Positions 12,245 to 21,577 are shown, counted from the stretch's first letter. The stretch is 33,782 nucleotides of DNA from Firmicutes bacterium HGW-Firmicutes-8 (GCA_002840165.1 PGZN01000024.1:1-33782), one strand, 5' to 3'. Numbers and translations are program-made. Notes: generated from the letters alone by a model not told the origin.

Positions 12245-14893
12245 ATGAAAAAAGGGAAAAAGCTGTTGGCCAGAATGATGTTAATATTAATGCTGCTCAT
12301 TGTCTTTCCGGTACCCGGCGCTTTTGCTGCCCCAATTATCGTGGTTTCGAGTCCGGCGGACAACTCTGTAGTTACATCCTCGTCCGTCAATGTTAACGGG
12401 TATGTAACAGATACTTCGACCCTGACTATAAACGGGACCAATGTTTATCCGGGCGGCAGCGGTTTCTTCTCCTATACCGTAAGTAATTTAGTGAAAGGAA
12501 ATAATACTGTCACTCTCGCAGCCAACAGTACATCCGGTTTACGGTCTACCAAAGTGTTAAATGTAGTCTATGACCCCGGAGCCGTAATTCCGGTAATCAC
12601 AATTACCAACCCCGCTGCCAGCAGTTCCGAGATTTACACCAATACGATTGATGTAACCGGGACTGTTACCTGTGACAATCTGGATATCAGCGTTAACGGT
12701 TTACCAATCAATGATTTTGATGACTACGATGGGGAGTTTACCCAACCTGTCACCCTGGTCCCCGGTGACAACACGGTGGTTGTGACTGCTTTTAAGGGTG
12801 ATATTCAGGCAGTCAAAACCCTATATATCAGGTATAACGATGTAGGCGCAGGGCAACCCAACCTGTACAATCTTTTACCTGCTAACAACACTACCGTGGC
12901 GACAAGTTCCGTAACAGTCTCTGGGACGGTTGCTGTTCCCGCCACCAAAAGATTAACGATTAAGGGGTCAACTGTAAGCTTTAACACCAGCGGTAACTTC
13001 AATAAAACCCTCACCCTTAGTTCCGGAGTTAACGCGATTGAATTTAAAGCTTATGCCGCTGATGGTGTTACAAATACGACCAAAACAATTAATATTACAT
13101 ATTCACAAGATCCTATCATAGTAGTGACCTCGCCGACGGTTCCAGACATTGTATACCGGGATTCTGTGACGATACAGGGAAAAGTTTTTAATACCAGTAC
13201 GAACCGTTTTTTTATCAATGGAGAGAAAGTGTCATTCAGCACATCTGACGGCAGTTTTACTAAGACGGTTAAATTAATAAATTTACGGAACAGTATCGAG
13301 CTGCAGGCATATAATGAGAGCCGCTTAACAACAAAAAATTTAACCTTTTGGTACAATGGAAATCCGGCTGTAACAGTAACGTCCCATATTTATGGGCAGA
13401 GAGTTGACGCGGCATATGTAGTAATAGAGGGAACTATTTTCCCTGGGAGGCAATCGGAGATTGCGACATTTACGATAAATGGGGTAAACAATATATCCAC
13501 AGTGGTAAATGGTACTTTTCGGTCGGTTCCTGTTGTGATTCAACCTGGTGATAACAATATTGTAATCTCTCTTACTACTTTGGCACAGCTGACAACTAAC
13601 GGGGATACCATTTCAGCCAAGACGTTCCCGAAAACTATAAAACTTACAAGTCCGGGGATACCTGATATAAACATATCGTCACCCCTGGAGGGCTCAACGG
13701 TTTACTCCAATATTGTTCCGATTAGAGGCAGATTGGAGAATGCTGATTTCAGCACCCTGACGATTGACGGCGAAACTGTAGAAATAAATTCAAACGGGAG
13801 TTTTGTCCAAAATGTCGAAGTGACGAGTGGAGAAAACGAAATTGATCTGGTCGCAACACCTGTTTCAGGGACAGTAATAAATAAAACCCTAACCTTTTAC
13901 TACAATCCAATAAACAGGGAAGGTGCGGAAATAAGGACCGTGGTTAACGACGGAGGTGCTGTTACTGCTTTTAACGATCAAATAGCAGTAAAGTTAGCGC
14001 AGGGCTCTCTTGGTCTTGACTCGACATCTGTAATTTCGCTTGCCAATCTGAGTGATATTGATGACCCTCCGAAACAATCGGCCTTTATAGGTCCAGTATT
14101 TGATATTGAATGGCAGGGGAGCCATCCTGTAAAACCGTATAAAATTACGCTTAAATACGATACTGTGGTTAGAGAAAATCAAGCCCATAAGGTTACAGTA
14201 CTCTTCTATGATGAGTCAGAAGATGAATGGAGTATTCTCGGTGGTATTGTTAACGCCAAATCCCGGACTATCAGTGTTGAAAGTGACCGGGAGGGTTACT
14301 TTGTGGCGGCCATGTATTTCCGGACTTTTGATGATGTAATTAACCACTGGGCCTGCCGGGATATCGAATATCTGGTAGCCAGGGGCGCGGTGATAGGCAG
14401 CTCGGAAGATGAGTTTAAGCCGGATGACTATATTACGAGGGCGGAATTTGTCGCGTTTATTGTCAATGCATTAGGTATCGAGAAGTATGAACCGGAACGT
14501 CCATCTTACCGTGATGTCGATGATGACTACTGGGCATATACATCCATAGAAGCGGCCCTAAGAGCCGGCTTAGTCACAGGGATATCCCATGACAGGTTCG
14601 GGCCTAAAAGGCTTATCAGCCGGGAGGAGGCTGGCGCTTTGCTGGCCCGGGCCGGAAACCTCAAGACTCTAAAGGATCAGGAAGTGACAAAGATTTTCAG
14701 TGACTTCAATGATGGCGGAAAAGTAAGTTCCTGGGCCAGAAACGAATTAGCTTCAGCCATCAAATCTAAAATATTAACCGGTACCGGTCAGGGGGTATTT
14801 TCACCAGAGACATATACTACAAGGGCACAGACGGCTGCAATGATAGCAAGACTGATGGAGCTGATGAATAAGTCTAAAGGGACAAGCAAATAG
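12245..14893 (+). CDS. Large secreted surface protein with Ig-like repeats and three SLH domains
   Basis: This 882-aa exported protein has a signal peptide (MKKGKKLLARMM, a hydrophobic core, then GAFAA). About six tandem Ig-like repeats of 80-90 residues follow (residues ~30-555), each with an SPADNSVV-type start, a TINGT/TIDGE turn and an NTV end, resembling glucodextranase B / bacterial Ig-like modules. A region at ~565-700 resembles ZU5-type modules. The C-terminus has three SLH domains (~700-882) with the ITRAEF, ISREEA and TTRAQT motifs that bind pyruvylated secondary wall polymer. It is an S-layer or S-layer-anchored wall protein. ATG 12245 follows a GGGGGGG ribosome site. It is monocistronic, with a strong hairpin after it. 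Confidence 0.9.
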   Translation: MKKGKKLLARMMLILMLLIVFPVPGAFAAPIIVVSSPADNSVVTSSSVNVNGYVTDTSTLTINGTNVYPGGSGFFSYTVSNLVKGNNTVTLAANSTSGLRSTKVLNVVYDPGAVIPVITITNPAASSSEIYTNTIDVTGTVTCDNLDISVNGLPINDFDDYDGEFTQPVTLVPGDNTVVVTAFKGDIQAVKTLYIRYNDVGAGQPNLYNLLPANNTTVATSSVTVSGTVAVPATKRLTIKGSTVSFNTSGNFNKTLTLSSGVNAIEFKAYAADGVTNTTKTINITYSQDPIIVVTSPTVPDIVYRDSVTIQGKVFNTSTNRFFINGEKVSFSTSDGSFTKTVKLINLRNSIELQAYNESRLTTKNLTFWYNGNPAVTVTSHIYGQRVDAAYVVIEGTIFPGRQSEIATFTINGVNNISTVVNGTFRSVPVVIQPGDNNIVISLTTLAQLTTNGDTISAKTFPKTIKLTSPGIPDINISSPLEGSTVYSNIVPIRGRLENADFSTLTIDGETVEINSNGSFVQNVEVTSGENEIDLVATPVSGTVINKTLTFYYNPINREGAEIRTVVNDGGAVTAFNDQIAVKLAQGSLGLDSTSVISLANLSDIDDPPKQSAFIGPVFDIEWQGSHPVKPYKITLKYDTVVRENQAHKVTVLFYDESEDEWSILGGIVNAKSRTISVESDREGYFVAAMYFRTFDDVINHWACRDIEYLVARGAVIGSSEDEFKPDDYITRAEFVAFIVNALGIEKYEPERPSYRDVDDDYWAYTSIEAALRAGLVTGISHDRFGPKRLISREEAGALLARAGNLKTLKDQEVTKIFSDFNDGGKVSSWARNELASAIKSKILTGTGQGVFSPETYTTRAQTAAMIARLMELMNKSKGTSK

Positions 14894-14914
14894 CCTTCAG
14901 GATGCTGAAAAATA

Positions 14915-14945
14915 TTAAGGGACAGGTTATTAGCCTGTCCCTTAA
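14915..14945 (+). terminator. Strong hairpin after the S-layer gene
   Basis: A perfect 12-bp stem TTAAGGGACAGG / CCTGTCCCTTAA has a 7-nt loop. There is no U-run, so it may act as an mRNA-stabilising 3' hairpin or an inefficient terminator. Confidence 0.5.
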
Positions 14946-15055
14946 GAATAGATGAACGGTGCTGTATCTATTTTAGAGTATATAATGTTGAAAAGCAAGA
15001 TTTCACCTGCCTTGGACAGCAAAGAACATTTTTAATGAGGTAAGACCACTTCGGG

Positions 15056-15084
15056 TTGCGCTGAAATGGCTAAAAGGGTATAAT
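15056..15084 (+). promoter_or_regulatory. Promoter for the D,D-carboxypeptidase gene
   Basis: TTGCGC (15056-15061), a 17-nt spacer and TATAAT (15079-15084). The -10 box is perfect and the -35 weak. The region just upstream has dyad symmetry (ATTTCA near 15000 with TGAAAT near 15062). Confidence 0.5.
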
Positions 15085-15130
15085 TTTTATGTTAGACATA
15101 TCATCAGGAATACAAAAACAGGAGCGGAAC

Positions 15131-16363
15131 ATGCTAATTCGTAAAACAGGTCTAGCTTTAATTCTGATTATTATTCTGTTAACCCAACCGGTTTATTCGG
15201 CCTTTGCCGAACCTCAAACTACGGGCCAAGCCGTGATACTTATGGATAGTAAAAGCGGAAAAATCATTTACGCCAGAAACGAAACAACTGCTCTGCAGCC
15301 TGCAAGTACGACAAAAATACTTACAGCTATCATTGCGTTGGAAGGGTGTAAGCTCACCGATATTGTAAAGGCTACTAAGTCCCCATCCCTCGTGGAGCCT
15401 TCTTCAATAGGACTTAAAGAAGGTGAATCCATTTCTATGGAGAATCTCCTTTACGCCCTGTTAGTGAAGTCTGCCAATGACGCTGCTGTGGCTATAGCTG
15501 AACATATTTCCGGTTCGGCGCCGCAGTTCGCCGAGCTGATGAATAAGAGAGCCAAAGAACTTGGGGCCGCCAATACTAATTTTGTTAACCCCAACGGTCT
15601 GCCTGACCCCAACCATTATACAACAGCCCATGATTTGGCGCTGTTCGCCAAACACGCGATGGGAAATGCCGATTTCAGGAGATTTGTATCAACAAAATAT
15701 AAATCGATTCCCAGGGCTGATGATACCGCAATTAAGTGGCTGCAAAACCATAACAAAATATTATACCGGTATGATGGCGCCAATGGTATTAAAACAGGCT
15801 ATACCAAGGAAGCAAAACAATGCCTGGTTGCTTCTGCGGCCAAGGGTAACCAGGAGTTCATTGCGGTTGTCCTTGGCGCGGTGGGTACCAATGTATGGAC
15901 TGATGCGCAAAACATGTTGGACTATGGTTTTGCAAATTTCGATACGTTTAAACAAAAGGATGCTAACACAGCTGTCAAAACAGTAAGTGTGAAAAAGGGC
16001 GTGAAGAGTGTTGCTTTAGTAACAGAGAAGGATTTCTTTTATACGATGCCGAAAGGTAAGACTGGGAATGTATCAGAACATGTTTCAATTGATGACAACA
16101 TTACTGCCCCTACTAGAAAAGGCCAGGTTCTCGGTCAGCTAAACTTCCTGCTTTCAGGGAAGGATCTGGGGTCTGTTAACCTGATAGCTCAGGAGGATGT
16201 ACCTGTTAAGAAGGATATGATGAAAAACGTTATCCCGTCGATGGACCCGTTTTTAGCCGGGGTAGTGATAGCGGGTTTGTTTGTGGCCTGGACTGCGCGC
16301 AAAAGAAGAAATAGATTAAAGAGGAAAAAAAGGTTATTGTTTGGACGTGACGTGATCAGATAA
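15131..16363 (+). CDS. D-alanyl-D-alanine carboxypeptidase (DacF/PBP5 type)
   Basis: This 410-aa penicillin-binding protein trims the terminal D-Ala from peptidoglycan stem peptides outside the membrane. It has a signal peptide ending SAFA-EP, the serine motif STTK (S59, K62), SAN and KTG, in normal order. A C-terminal beta domain and then a membrane helix (FLAGVVIAGLFVAWTA) with a basic cytoplasmic tail anchor the protein. I start at ATG 15131 because AGGAG lies 6 nt upstream; ATG 15089 would put extra residues before the signal peptide. Relatives in spore formers act in vegetative or spore cortex peptidoglycan; which applies here cannot be told. Two small genes follow closely. Confidence 0.9.
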   Translation: MLIRKTGLALILIIILLTQPVYSAFAEPQTTGQAVILMDSKSGKIIYARNETTALQPASTTKILTAIIALEGCKLTDIVKATKSPSLVEPSSIGLKEGESISMENLLYALLVKSANDAAVAIAEHISGSAPQFAELMNKRAKELGAANTNFVNPNGLPDPNHYTTAHDLALFAKHAMGNADFRRFVSTKYKSIPRADDTAIKWLQNHNKILYRYDGANGIKTGYTKEAKQCLVASAAKGNQEFIAVVLGAVGTNVWTDAQNMLDYGFANFDTFKQKDANTAVKTVSVKKGVKSVALVTEKDFFYTMPKGKTGNVSEHVSIDDNITAPTRKGQVLGQLNFLLSGKDLGSVNLIAQEDVPVKKDMMKNVIPSMDPFLAGVVIAGLFVAWTARKRRNRLKRKKRLLFGRDVIR

Positions 16364-16377
16364 CTGGGGGTATTTCA

Positions 16378-16611
16378 GTGACAAAACTCAAAGAGGCTAT
16401 TTATGAAGAAGCTGCCAAAGTTTTTACGGCCTTTATCACCTGGGGTATCGGTGTTCTGTTTATGATTGCATACTGTGCTTTCATTTATTGGCTGAATGAG
16501 AATTTTAGTATTTATGTTGTAATAATCGGGGCGATGTTATTTCTGGCGGTGGTATTTTTCTTTGTCGACCTCTGGTGGAGCTACAGCAAAGGGAAAGGTA
16601 TCTGTGAATAG
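16378..16611 (+). CDS. Small two-helix membrane protein of unknown function
   Basis: The gene encodes 77 aa from GTG 16378, which has a GGGGG ribosome site 8 nt upstream and lies 14 nt after the carboxypeptidase stop, so it is probably in the same operon. A polar N-terminus is followed by two hydrophobic segments (about residues 18-38 and 44-66) and a basic tail. I recognise no family. Confidence 0.65.
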   Translation: MTKLKEAIYEEAAKVFTAFITWGIGVLFMIAYCAFIYWLNENFSIYVVIIGAMLFLAVVFFFVDLWWSYSKGKGICE

Positions 16612-16679
16612 AACAACAAGTCCATATCCTGGGTTATTTGACATCCTCCATGGACATACTAACCACGGAGGTGTTAGGA

Positions 16680-16997
16680 ATGAATGCTAGAAGTGAGGTC
16701 AAGCTAAAGGTCTTGACCGGGGGACGCCGCAGGGTGGAAGAACTCCATGACAGGGTTATAAATCTTCTTGATACAAATGAAAAAAAGGGGATTAGACGAT
16801 TATTAAAAAAAAATAATGAGTCATGCCAAAAACTTATTTATCCGTACGTTAAATCCAACGAAAATCATGCTGAAGTCATGATAGCACTGTCCGGTATTCT
16901 GGAAGCGCATGCCCGGGAGTGCTATGCCATCGGTTATCTTGACAGTCTTATAAACCGCGGCCTGGACTCTACAGGCGAAATTACGGCAGAGCCTTAG
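16680..16997 (+). CDS. Small helical protein of unknown function
   Basis: The gene encodes 105 aa from ATG 16680 with CGGAGGTG 7 nt upstream; an earlier in-frame ATG at 16638 lacks a site. The product is mostly helical and charged, with no membrane segment. The C-terminal part (ALSGILEAHARECYAIGYLDSLINRG) resembles small helical phage or regulatory proteins only superficially. It may belong to the carboxypeptidase transcript. Confidence 0.6.
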   Translation: MNARSEVKLKVLTGGRRRVEELHDRVINLLDTNEKKGIRRLLKKNNESCQKLIYPYVKSNENHAEVMIALSGILEAHARECYAIGYLDSLINRGLDSTGEITAEP

Positions 16998-17060
16998 AAA
17001 ATCAATAATTTATGTATCTGGAAAAAAGTTAGTTGCCAAAAATTATATTGGATATCAAGA

Positions 17061-17084
17061 AGGAATTTCCAGGCATTTGTCGAA
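17061..17084 (+). promoter_or_regulatory. AGGAATTT-N9-TGTCGAA motif upstream of the chemotaxis receptor
   Basis: AGGAATTT (17061-17068) and TTTGTCGAA (17076-17084) repeat the motif seen before the EF-G paralogue and S-layer gene. It ends 55 nt before the GTG start and contains a full 0A-box core. Confidence 0.5.
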
Positions 17085-17138
17085 GAAAAGCCAGATATTT
17101 AATTATTTTGTCTTTTATTTTAGGGAAGAGGTGGAACT

Positions 17139-18827
17139 GTGAAAATGAGTTTTGGTTTAAAATTTGTACTGGTATTTGTTTTTATGCTATTTTGCATTTC
17201 TACCGGAATTGGCTTGTACTCCCTAAATACGATGGATACATATATGGGTAAAATGGTTGAAGACAAACTTAATGATGAGGTCGCCCTAAGCAGTGAAATA
17301 CTGGAGGCCAATTACCCCGGCCCGTGGACAACCGACGGAGACAGGTTGTTTAAAGGCCAGATTGAAGTTGGAAGGCAATTTCCCTTTATAAATAAAATGA
17401 CAAAACTAGCCAGCAATGACGTGCTGTTTTATCGCAAGAACGGGGACCTGATTGCATCTAACCTGGCTAAAAGCTACGCTGATGTCAAAAAATATAAACT
17501 TGATGAAAAGGCTGTAGCGGATGTATTGAGTGACAACCAAACCACGGTTACTTCCCTGGAGATTGCCGGATCTAAAGAAACAATCGGGAAAATGCCAATT
17601 ATTGACCAATCCGGCAAAACAGTTGGCTTTTGGGTAGTTAAACTGCCAAAAAAAGAATTTAATACGATGGTCCGCAATATGCAGTTGCGCATGATGGCCG
17701 GAGCCTATATGGCTATGGTTGGAACAGGGATAATTTTTTATCTTCTCACCAGATTTATCTCCAGACCCATCTCCCTAATTGTTGAAGGTATGACCAAAGC
17801 TGAAAGCGGGGATCTGACAGCCCGGGTCCAGATAAACACCAACGATGAGTTTGCCCTGCTGGGGAATAAATTTAACAGTATGATTGAGAATATCGCCGGA
17901 CTTATCAAAAACATTGTAACCATATCCGAGCAGGTGGCCAGTTCTGCTGAAGGATTGAGTTCGAGCGCTGGGGAATCATCCAAAACGACCGAGCAGATTG
18001 CTGCCACGATTCATATGGTGGCAACAGGGACAGAGGATCAAGCCAAAAGTGTAGAACAAACCTCGATGGTCATTGGGGAGATGTCAAGAGCTGTCCAGGA
18101 AGTTGCCGGGCATTCCCACAGTGTGATGGAGATTTCCCAACAAGCGAGCGCTACCGCTTATACAGGTTCAGAGTTCGTCCAGAATGCTGTTCGCCAGATG
18201 CAGTTCATTAATAAAACAGTTAACTTCACTGCTAGTTCCATAAGGAAGCTGGGCGAAAAATCAAAACGTATAGGCTTTATCGTTGATGTAATTACGGGAA
18301 TAGCCAAGCAGACGAACCTGCTGGCCTTAAATGCTGCCATCGAAGCAGCCAGAGCAGGGGAGCAGGGGCGGGGTTTTGCGGTTGTGGCCGAGGAAGTACG
18401 TAAATTAGCGGAACAGTCCGCCGGAGCAGCCAAAGAAATATCCAACCTGATTTGGGAGATCAGGGAAGGAACCGATAATGCTGTTGATACCATGGAAGCC
18501 GGCATCCAGGAAGTGTTAAACGGAACCAAGGTTGTCAACGAAGCCGGTGAAGCCTTCGGTGATATTTTAAATTCAATCAACCTTGTGACGATCAAGGTCC
18601 AAGAGGTCTCCGCAGCGGCTGAGGAAATGGCTGCAGGCACAGAGCAGGCCGTGGCAGCGATGCAGAACATCGCCAGCATTTCGGAAGAGACGGCGGCCAG
18701 CGCCGAACAGGTTGCCGCAGCGGTGGAAGAACAGACCGCCTCTGTGCAGGAAGTGGCAGCATCCGCTACAATGCTGGCCCATCTATCCGAAGACCTGAAA
18801 ACAATGGTCACAAATTTTAAAGTATAG
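17139..18827 (+). CDS. Methyl-accepting chemotaxis protein
   Basis: This 562-aa transmembrane receptor has helix 1 at residues ~5-27, an extracellular ligand domain of about 155 residues that looks like a single Cache domain ([32 protein letters not shown]), and helix 2 at ~187-207. A HAMP linker ([22 protein letters not shown]) and the long cytoplasmic signalling coiled coil follow. The hairpin tip [20 protein letters not shown] (from about residue 401) contacts CheA and CheW. The sensed ligand is unknown. The start is GTG 17139 after AGAGGTGG. No other chemotaxis genes are nearby. A strong terminator follows. Confidence 0.95.
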   Translation: MKMSFGLKFVLVFVFMLFCISTGIGLYSLNTMDTYMGKMVEDKLNDEVALSSEILEANYPGPWTTDGDRLFKGQIEVGRQFPFINKMTKLASNDVLFYRKNGDLIASNLAKSYADVKKYKLDEKAVADVLSDNQTTVTSLEIAGSKETIGKMPIIDQSGKTVGFWVVKLPKKEFNTMVRNMQLRMMAGAYMAMVGTGIIFYLLTRFISRPISLIVEGMTKAESGDLTARVQINTNDEFALLGNKFNSMIENIAGLIKNIVTISEQVASSAEGLSSSAGESSKTTEQIAATIHMVATGTEDQAKSVEQTSMVIGEMSRAVQEVAGHSHSVMEISQQASATAYTGSEFVQNAVRQMQFINKTVNFTASSIRKLGEKSKRIGFIVDVITGIAKQTNLLALNAAIEAARAGEQGRGFAVVAEEVRKLAEQSAGAAKEISNLIWEIREGTDNAVDTMEAGIQEVLNGTKVVNEAGEAFGDILNSINLVTIKVQEVSAAAEEMAAGTEQAVAAMQNIASISEETAASAEQVAAAVEEQTASVQEVAASATMLAHLSEDLKTMVTNFKV

Positions 18828-18835
18828 GATTTAAG

Positions 18836-18866
18836 AGGGCGCCTCAACAAGAGGCGCCCTTAATTA
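18836..18866. terminator. Shared terminator between converging genes
   Basis: AGGGCGCCTC-AACAA-GAGGCGCCCT is a perfect 10-bp stem followed by TTAATTA. The minus-strand gene stop codon overlaps its right edge, so it likely ends transcription from both sides. Confidence 0.8.
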
Positions 18867-19295
18867 TTTGTCATTGTTGGCTGAGCAGAAGCTCTTCTGC
18901 AGGATTTTTCCTCCTTCGGTACAGTAATACGCTGCCGTCTGGCCCATCTTTTCATAGGGTGAAGGCGGTATTTTTTCGTTTGTTAATAAATCTACGAGGG
19001 CCTTGATAAACTCATAAATCCTGATCCCATTTTTCCCTTCATGGATAATGCACTTATACTGCGTACAGTTTTCAGAATTGATGATAACAGCTTCAGCGCC
19101 CCGCTGCCTGTAACAAAAAACCATCCGGTCATTGTCCTGTTCTGTATCAATATTGAGGCGGGCACAGATTTTTGCATAAAAAGCTGGACTAAGCAGTACT
19201 CTGGGATTTTTCCCGGCGATTTTGAGGACCTTATTTACAGCTCCACATTCCATTTTTACGGCTTCATATTCCATTTTTGCAGCTTCACATTCCAT
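18864..19295 (-). CDS. Cysteine-containing protein of unknown function with N-terminal heptad repeats
   Basis: The gene encodes 143 aa from ATG 19295 with GAGGAGA 8 nt upstream. The first 21 residues are three copies of a 7-residue unit (MECEAAK, MEYEAVK, MECGAVN), and each begins with Met, so the annotated start could be one or two units too long. The rest is a compact soluble domain with several cysteines (KICARLN, NCTQYKCIIHEG, YYCTEGG) but no motif I can name. It is monocistronic and converges with the chemotaxis receptor. Confidence 0.65.
   Translation of the reverse strand: MECEAAKMEYEAVKMECGAVNKVLKIAGKNPRVLLSPAFYAKICARLNIDTEQDNDRMVFCYRQRGAEAVIINSENCTQYKCIIHEGKNGIRIYEFIKALVDLLTNEKIPPSPYEKMGQTAAYYCTEGGKILQKSFCSANNDK
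19233..19295 (-). repeat. 21-bp in-frame tandem repeat, 3 units
   Basis: Three 21-nt units at the 5' end of the gene encode a 7-aa motif (M-E-C/Y-E/G-A-A/V-K/N). They differ at a few positions, mainly third codon bases. Confidence 0.8.
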
Positions 19296-19413
19296 ACTAT
19301 ATATCTCCTCGTATAATAAGTTTTGTAAGGCTTTAGTCTTAACTTAACCGAACAAACTAAAAACATACAATTTATTTTAACCCAAAGCGGGCTTCGTGTA
19401 AACCAACAACAGT

Positions 19414-20337
19414 CTAGTCTGGAATTATTTTTTGAACCAGGGCGGCAAATTGACTTGAGAAAGGCAGGACAGCAACTGAACTGAATATATTAAAAATGGT
19501 ATGGGCGTTGGCAATTTGTCTGGGTAACGTCTGGGCTGTGGATTCAACAAAGCCGGCAAAAGGATGAATGAAGGGCATTATCAGCATCACCCCTATTAGA
19601 TTCAACAGCACATGGGCTGCAGCCACCTGTTTGGCCCTGGCTGGGGTCCCAATGGCGGCCATTACTCCGGTAATACAGGTCCCTATGTTGCTGCCCAGGA
19701 TTATCGCTACAGCTGTAGGCAAATCAATAAGACCCCTGCGGGACAGGGTGATTACTACTCCTGTTGTCGTACTGCTGCTGTGGATTAAAGCGGTAAAAAA
19801 AGTCCCGGCCAGGACTCCCAGGCCCGCATTGGAACTTATCCGGCCCAAAAAGGCAGCGAATGCCTGAGAGTGTTTCAGTGGTTCCAAAGCATCAGACATA
19901 ACACCGATACCGAGGAAAATGATACCGAAACCGACAACCGACTGCCCGATGTAACGAAGTCCCCTTTGAGCTGGGATTACCATCAAGAGGGCGCCCAGGC
20001 CAATAGCCGGCAGGGCGGCATCTTCCAGCTTAAAGGAAATTATCTGGGCAGTTATGCATGTCCCGACATTTGTACCAAGAACAATCCCCACAGCCTGGTA
20101 GAAACTTATTACTCCTGCATTAACGAAACCGATTGTAAGTACCATAACAGCTGTGCTGCTTTGGACGAGAGCGGTGATAACTGTCCCGGTTAGGAAACTG
20201 GTGAAGGGGTTTCTGGTCAGGGTTTTGAGGGTTTGTCTCATTCTTTTCCGGGCCGCGTTTTCCAACCCGTTTCTCATGAATCGCATTCCGAAAAGAAGTA
20301 GGGCCACACCTGCAGAGAATTTTAACAGAAACAGCAT
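19414..20337 (-). CDS. Na/Pi-cotransporter family membrane protein
   Basis: This 307-aa integral membrane protein has the two inverted repeats of the Na+/phosphate cotransporter II family: QSSTAVMVL with GTNVGTCIT (around residues 60-95) and HSSSTTTGVV with GSNIGTCIT (around 190-225). The QSS/HSS serines and GTN/GSN loops form the substrate and sodium sites. It lacks the C-terminal PhoU-like domain of longer bacterial members, so it is the short form. ATG 20337 has AGGAGG upstream. It is transcribed divergently from the LysE-type gene. The likely role is phosphate transport; direction and substrate are inferred. Confidence 0.88.
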   Translation of the reverse strand: MLFLLKFSAGVALLLFGMRFMRNGLENAARKRMRQTLKTLTRNPFTSFLTGTVITALVQSSTAVMVLTIGFVNAGVISFYQAVGIVLGTNVGTCITAQIISFKLEDAALPAIGLGALLMVIPAQRGLRYIGQSVVGFGIIFLGIGVMSDALEPLKHSQAFAAFLGRISSNAGLGVLAGTFFTALIHSSSTTTGVVITLSRRGLIDLPTAVAIILGSNIGTCITGVMAAIGTPARAKQVAAAHVLLNLIGVMLIMPFIHPFAGFVESTAQTLPRQIANAHTIFNIFSSVAVLPFSSQFAALVQKIIPD

Positions 20338-20380
20338 ATATCCTCCTGACTGTCAAAACACTTTTCCTCTACAGTTTTAT

Positions 20381-20410
20381 TTGAAAACGGCGCCCTTTAT
20401 GATTTATAAT
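20381..20410 (+). promoter_or_regulatory. Promoter for the LysE-type gene
   Basis: TTGAAA (20381-20386), an 18-nt spacer and TATAAT (20405-20410), 59 nt before the TTG start. Confidence 0.55.
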
Positions 20411-20468
20411 ACAATAGAAAGTATTTGTTTACAGGAATTAATAGATGGAGTAGCTTGGAGGGAAGAGG

Positions 20469-21128
20469 TTGAACCTTATAGGCGTTTTTTTTACAGCCTG
20501 GGTGGTTGGGTTTTCAGGGGCCATGATGCCTGGGCCGCTGCTGACAGTTACGATCAGTGAAAGTGCCAGGAGAGGGGCTAAAGCAGGCCCCCTGCTGATG
20601 GTAGGACATGCGATTCTGGAGCTGTCCCTGGTGATAGCTCTGGTTCTTGGTCTGAAGAGGTTTCTCGTCAATCAGGTCTTTATAACTATGGTGAGTTTTC
20701 TGGGCGGGCTGTTTCTTTTATGGATGGGCTGCAGCATGCTTAAGGATGTCTGGCAGGGAAAAGTTTCCCTGGACTTCTCAGCCAAAGGGCGGCAATCGAT
20801 GATTGGCCCGGTGGCGGCCGGGATTTTAGTCAGCCTGTCTAATCCTTACTGGACAATCTGGTGGGCCACATTTGGCCTCAGTTTCATCACCAAGGCGTGG
20901 GTGTACGGGCCGGCTGGATTGGCCCTGTTTTATACCGGGCATATCCTGGCTGATTTTACCTGGTATGGGGCTGTGTCACTTGCTGTGGCTAAAGGCAGGA
21001 AGGTGATGAGTGACAGGCTGTACCGAGGGATAATCGCAGTTTGCGGGGCTTTTTTGATAGGGCTGGCAGCAACATTTTTATGGAACGGGATTGGCCCGGT
21101 ACTTTTGGGGTATGATAGGACATACTAA
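20469..21128 (+). CDS. LysE/RhtB-family amino acid exporter
   Basis: This 219-aa protein has about six membrane helices. It carries the family signature near the N-terminus (GFSGAMMPGPLLTVTISES, residues ~14-32), a polar loop in the middle, and SNPYWTIWWATFG in the second half. Members export amino acids or related small molecules. The start is TTG 20469 with GGAAGAGG upstream. The substrate is not predictable. A GerW-like gene follows after a 77-nt gap. Confidence 0.88.
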   Translation: MNLIGVFFTAWVVGFSGAMMPGPLLTVTISESARRGAKAGPLLMVGHAILELSLVIALVLGLKRFLVNQVFITMVSFLGGLFLLWMGCSMLKDVWQGKVSLDFSAKGRQSMIGPVAAGILVSLSNPYWTIWWATFGLSFITKAWVYGPAGLALFYTGHILADFTWYGAVSLAVAKGRKVMSDRLYRGIIAVCGAFLIGLAATFLWNGIGPVLLGYDRTY

Positions 21129-21205
21129 GACCAGCCTGGAAATATCAGGGGAGATTGGCCTGGGTGACCCGGCGGCTACAGGAATTACAAAGGAGGTGCC
21201 AAAAA

Positions 21206-21577
21206 TTGGATCTTAAACAGAACCTTGACTCGATATTTTCCCACCTGGAAAACATGTTTAAAGCTAAGACTGTGATAGGAGACCCAATTATAGTCGGCAA
21301 TGTCACTCTCGTCCCGGTCGTAAATGTTACGTTCGGAATCGGTACCGGCGGCGGCGAGGGTAAGGATGCCAGGGACCAGGGGGCAGGGGGGATAGGCGCC
21401 GGGACAGGCGCCAGGCTCACCCCGGCGGCTGTTATTGTGATCAAGGGTGATGATGTGACCATGCTACCCATTGCCGGCCGGGGCAGTTTGGAGAATATCG
21501 TGGAGATGGTCCCTGAAGTGGTCGGAAAACTTAAGAAGATAGTGCAGAAGGAAGAGAAGGGGAAGGATGTTGAGTAA
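21206..21577 (+). CDS. GerW/YtfJ-family spore protein
   Basis: The gene encodes 123 aa from TTG 21206, chosen for the strong AAGGAGGTG 7 nt upstream; reading from 21155 would place that site inside the gene. The family core is visible: VIGDPIIVGNVTLVPVVNVTFGIGTG, a glycine-rich loop, then TPAAVIVIKGDDVTMLPI. In Bacillus, YtfJ (GerW) is made in the forespore and is needed for proper germination with L-alanine. A sporulation sigma factor is expected, but I do not see a clear matching promoter. A strong terminator follows. Confidence 0.85.
   Translation: MDLKQNLDSIFSHLENMFKAKTVIGDPIIVGNVTLVPVVNVTFGIGTGGGEGKDARDQGAGGIGAGTGARLTPAAVIVIKGDDVTMLPIAGRGSLENIVEMVPEVVGKLKKIVQKEEKGKDVE

Noticed and set aside
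15000-15067. Riboswitch-like sequence before the D,D-carboxypeptidase gene (GCAAAG...CGGGTTGCGCTG)
   Set aside because: It superficially resembles a second c-di-GMP aptamer but lacks the GACGCAAA and CUAA core. The likely promoter lies at its 3' edge, so it would not be transcribed.
17033-17251. 72-codon plus-strand frame overlapping the chemotaxis receptor start
   Set aside because: It has no ribosome site, overlaps a well-supported gene in another frame, and covers the probable regulatory motif at 17061-17084.
18158-18850. Long minus-strand open frame (230 codons) opposite the chemotaxis receptor
   Set aside because: It is antisense to a clear MCP signalling domain, whose repetitive Ala/Glu/Val codons leave the opposite strand open.
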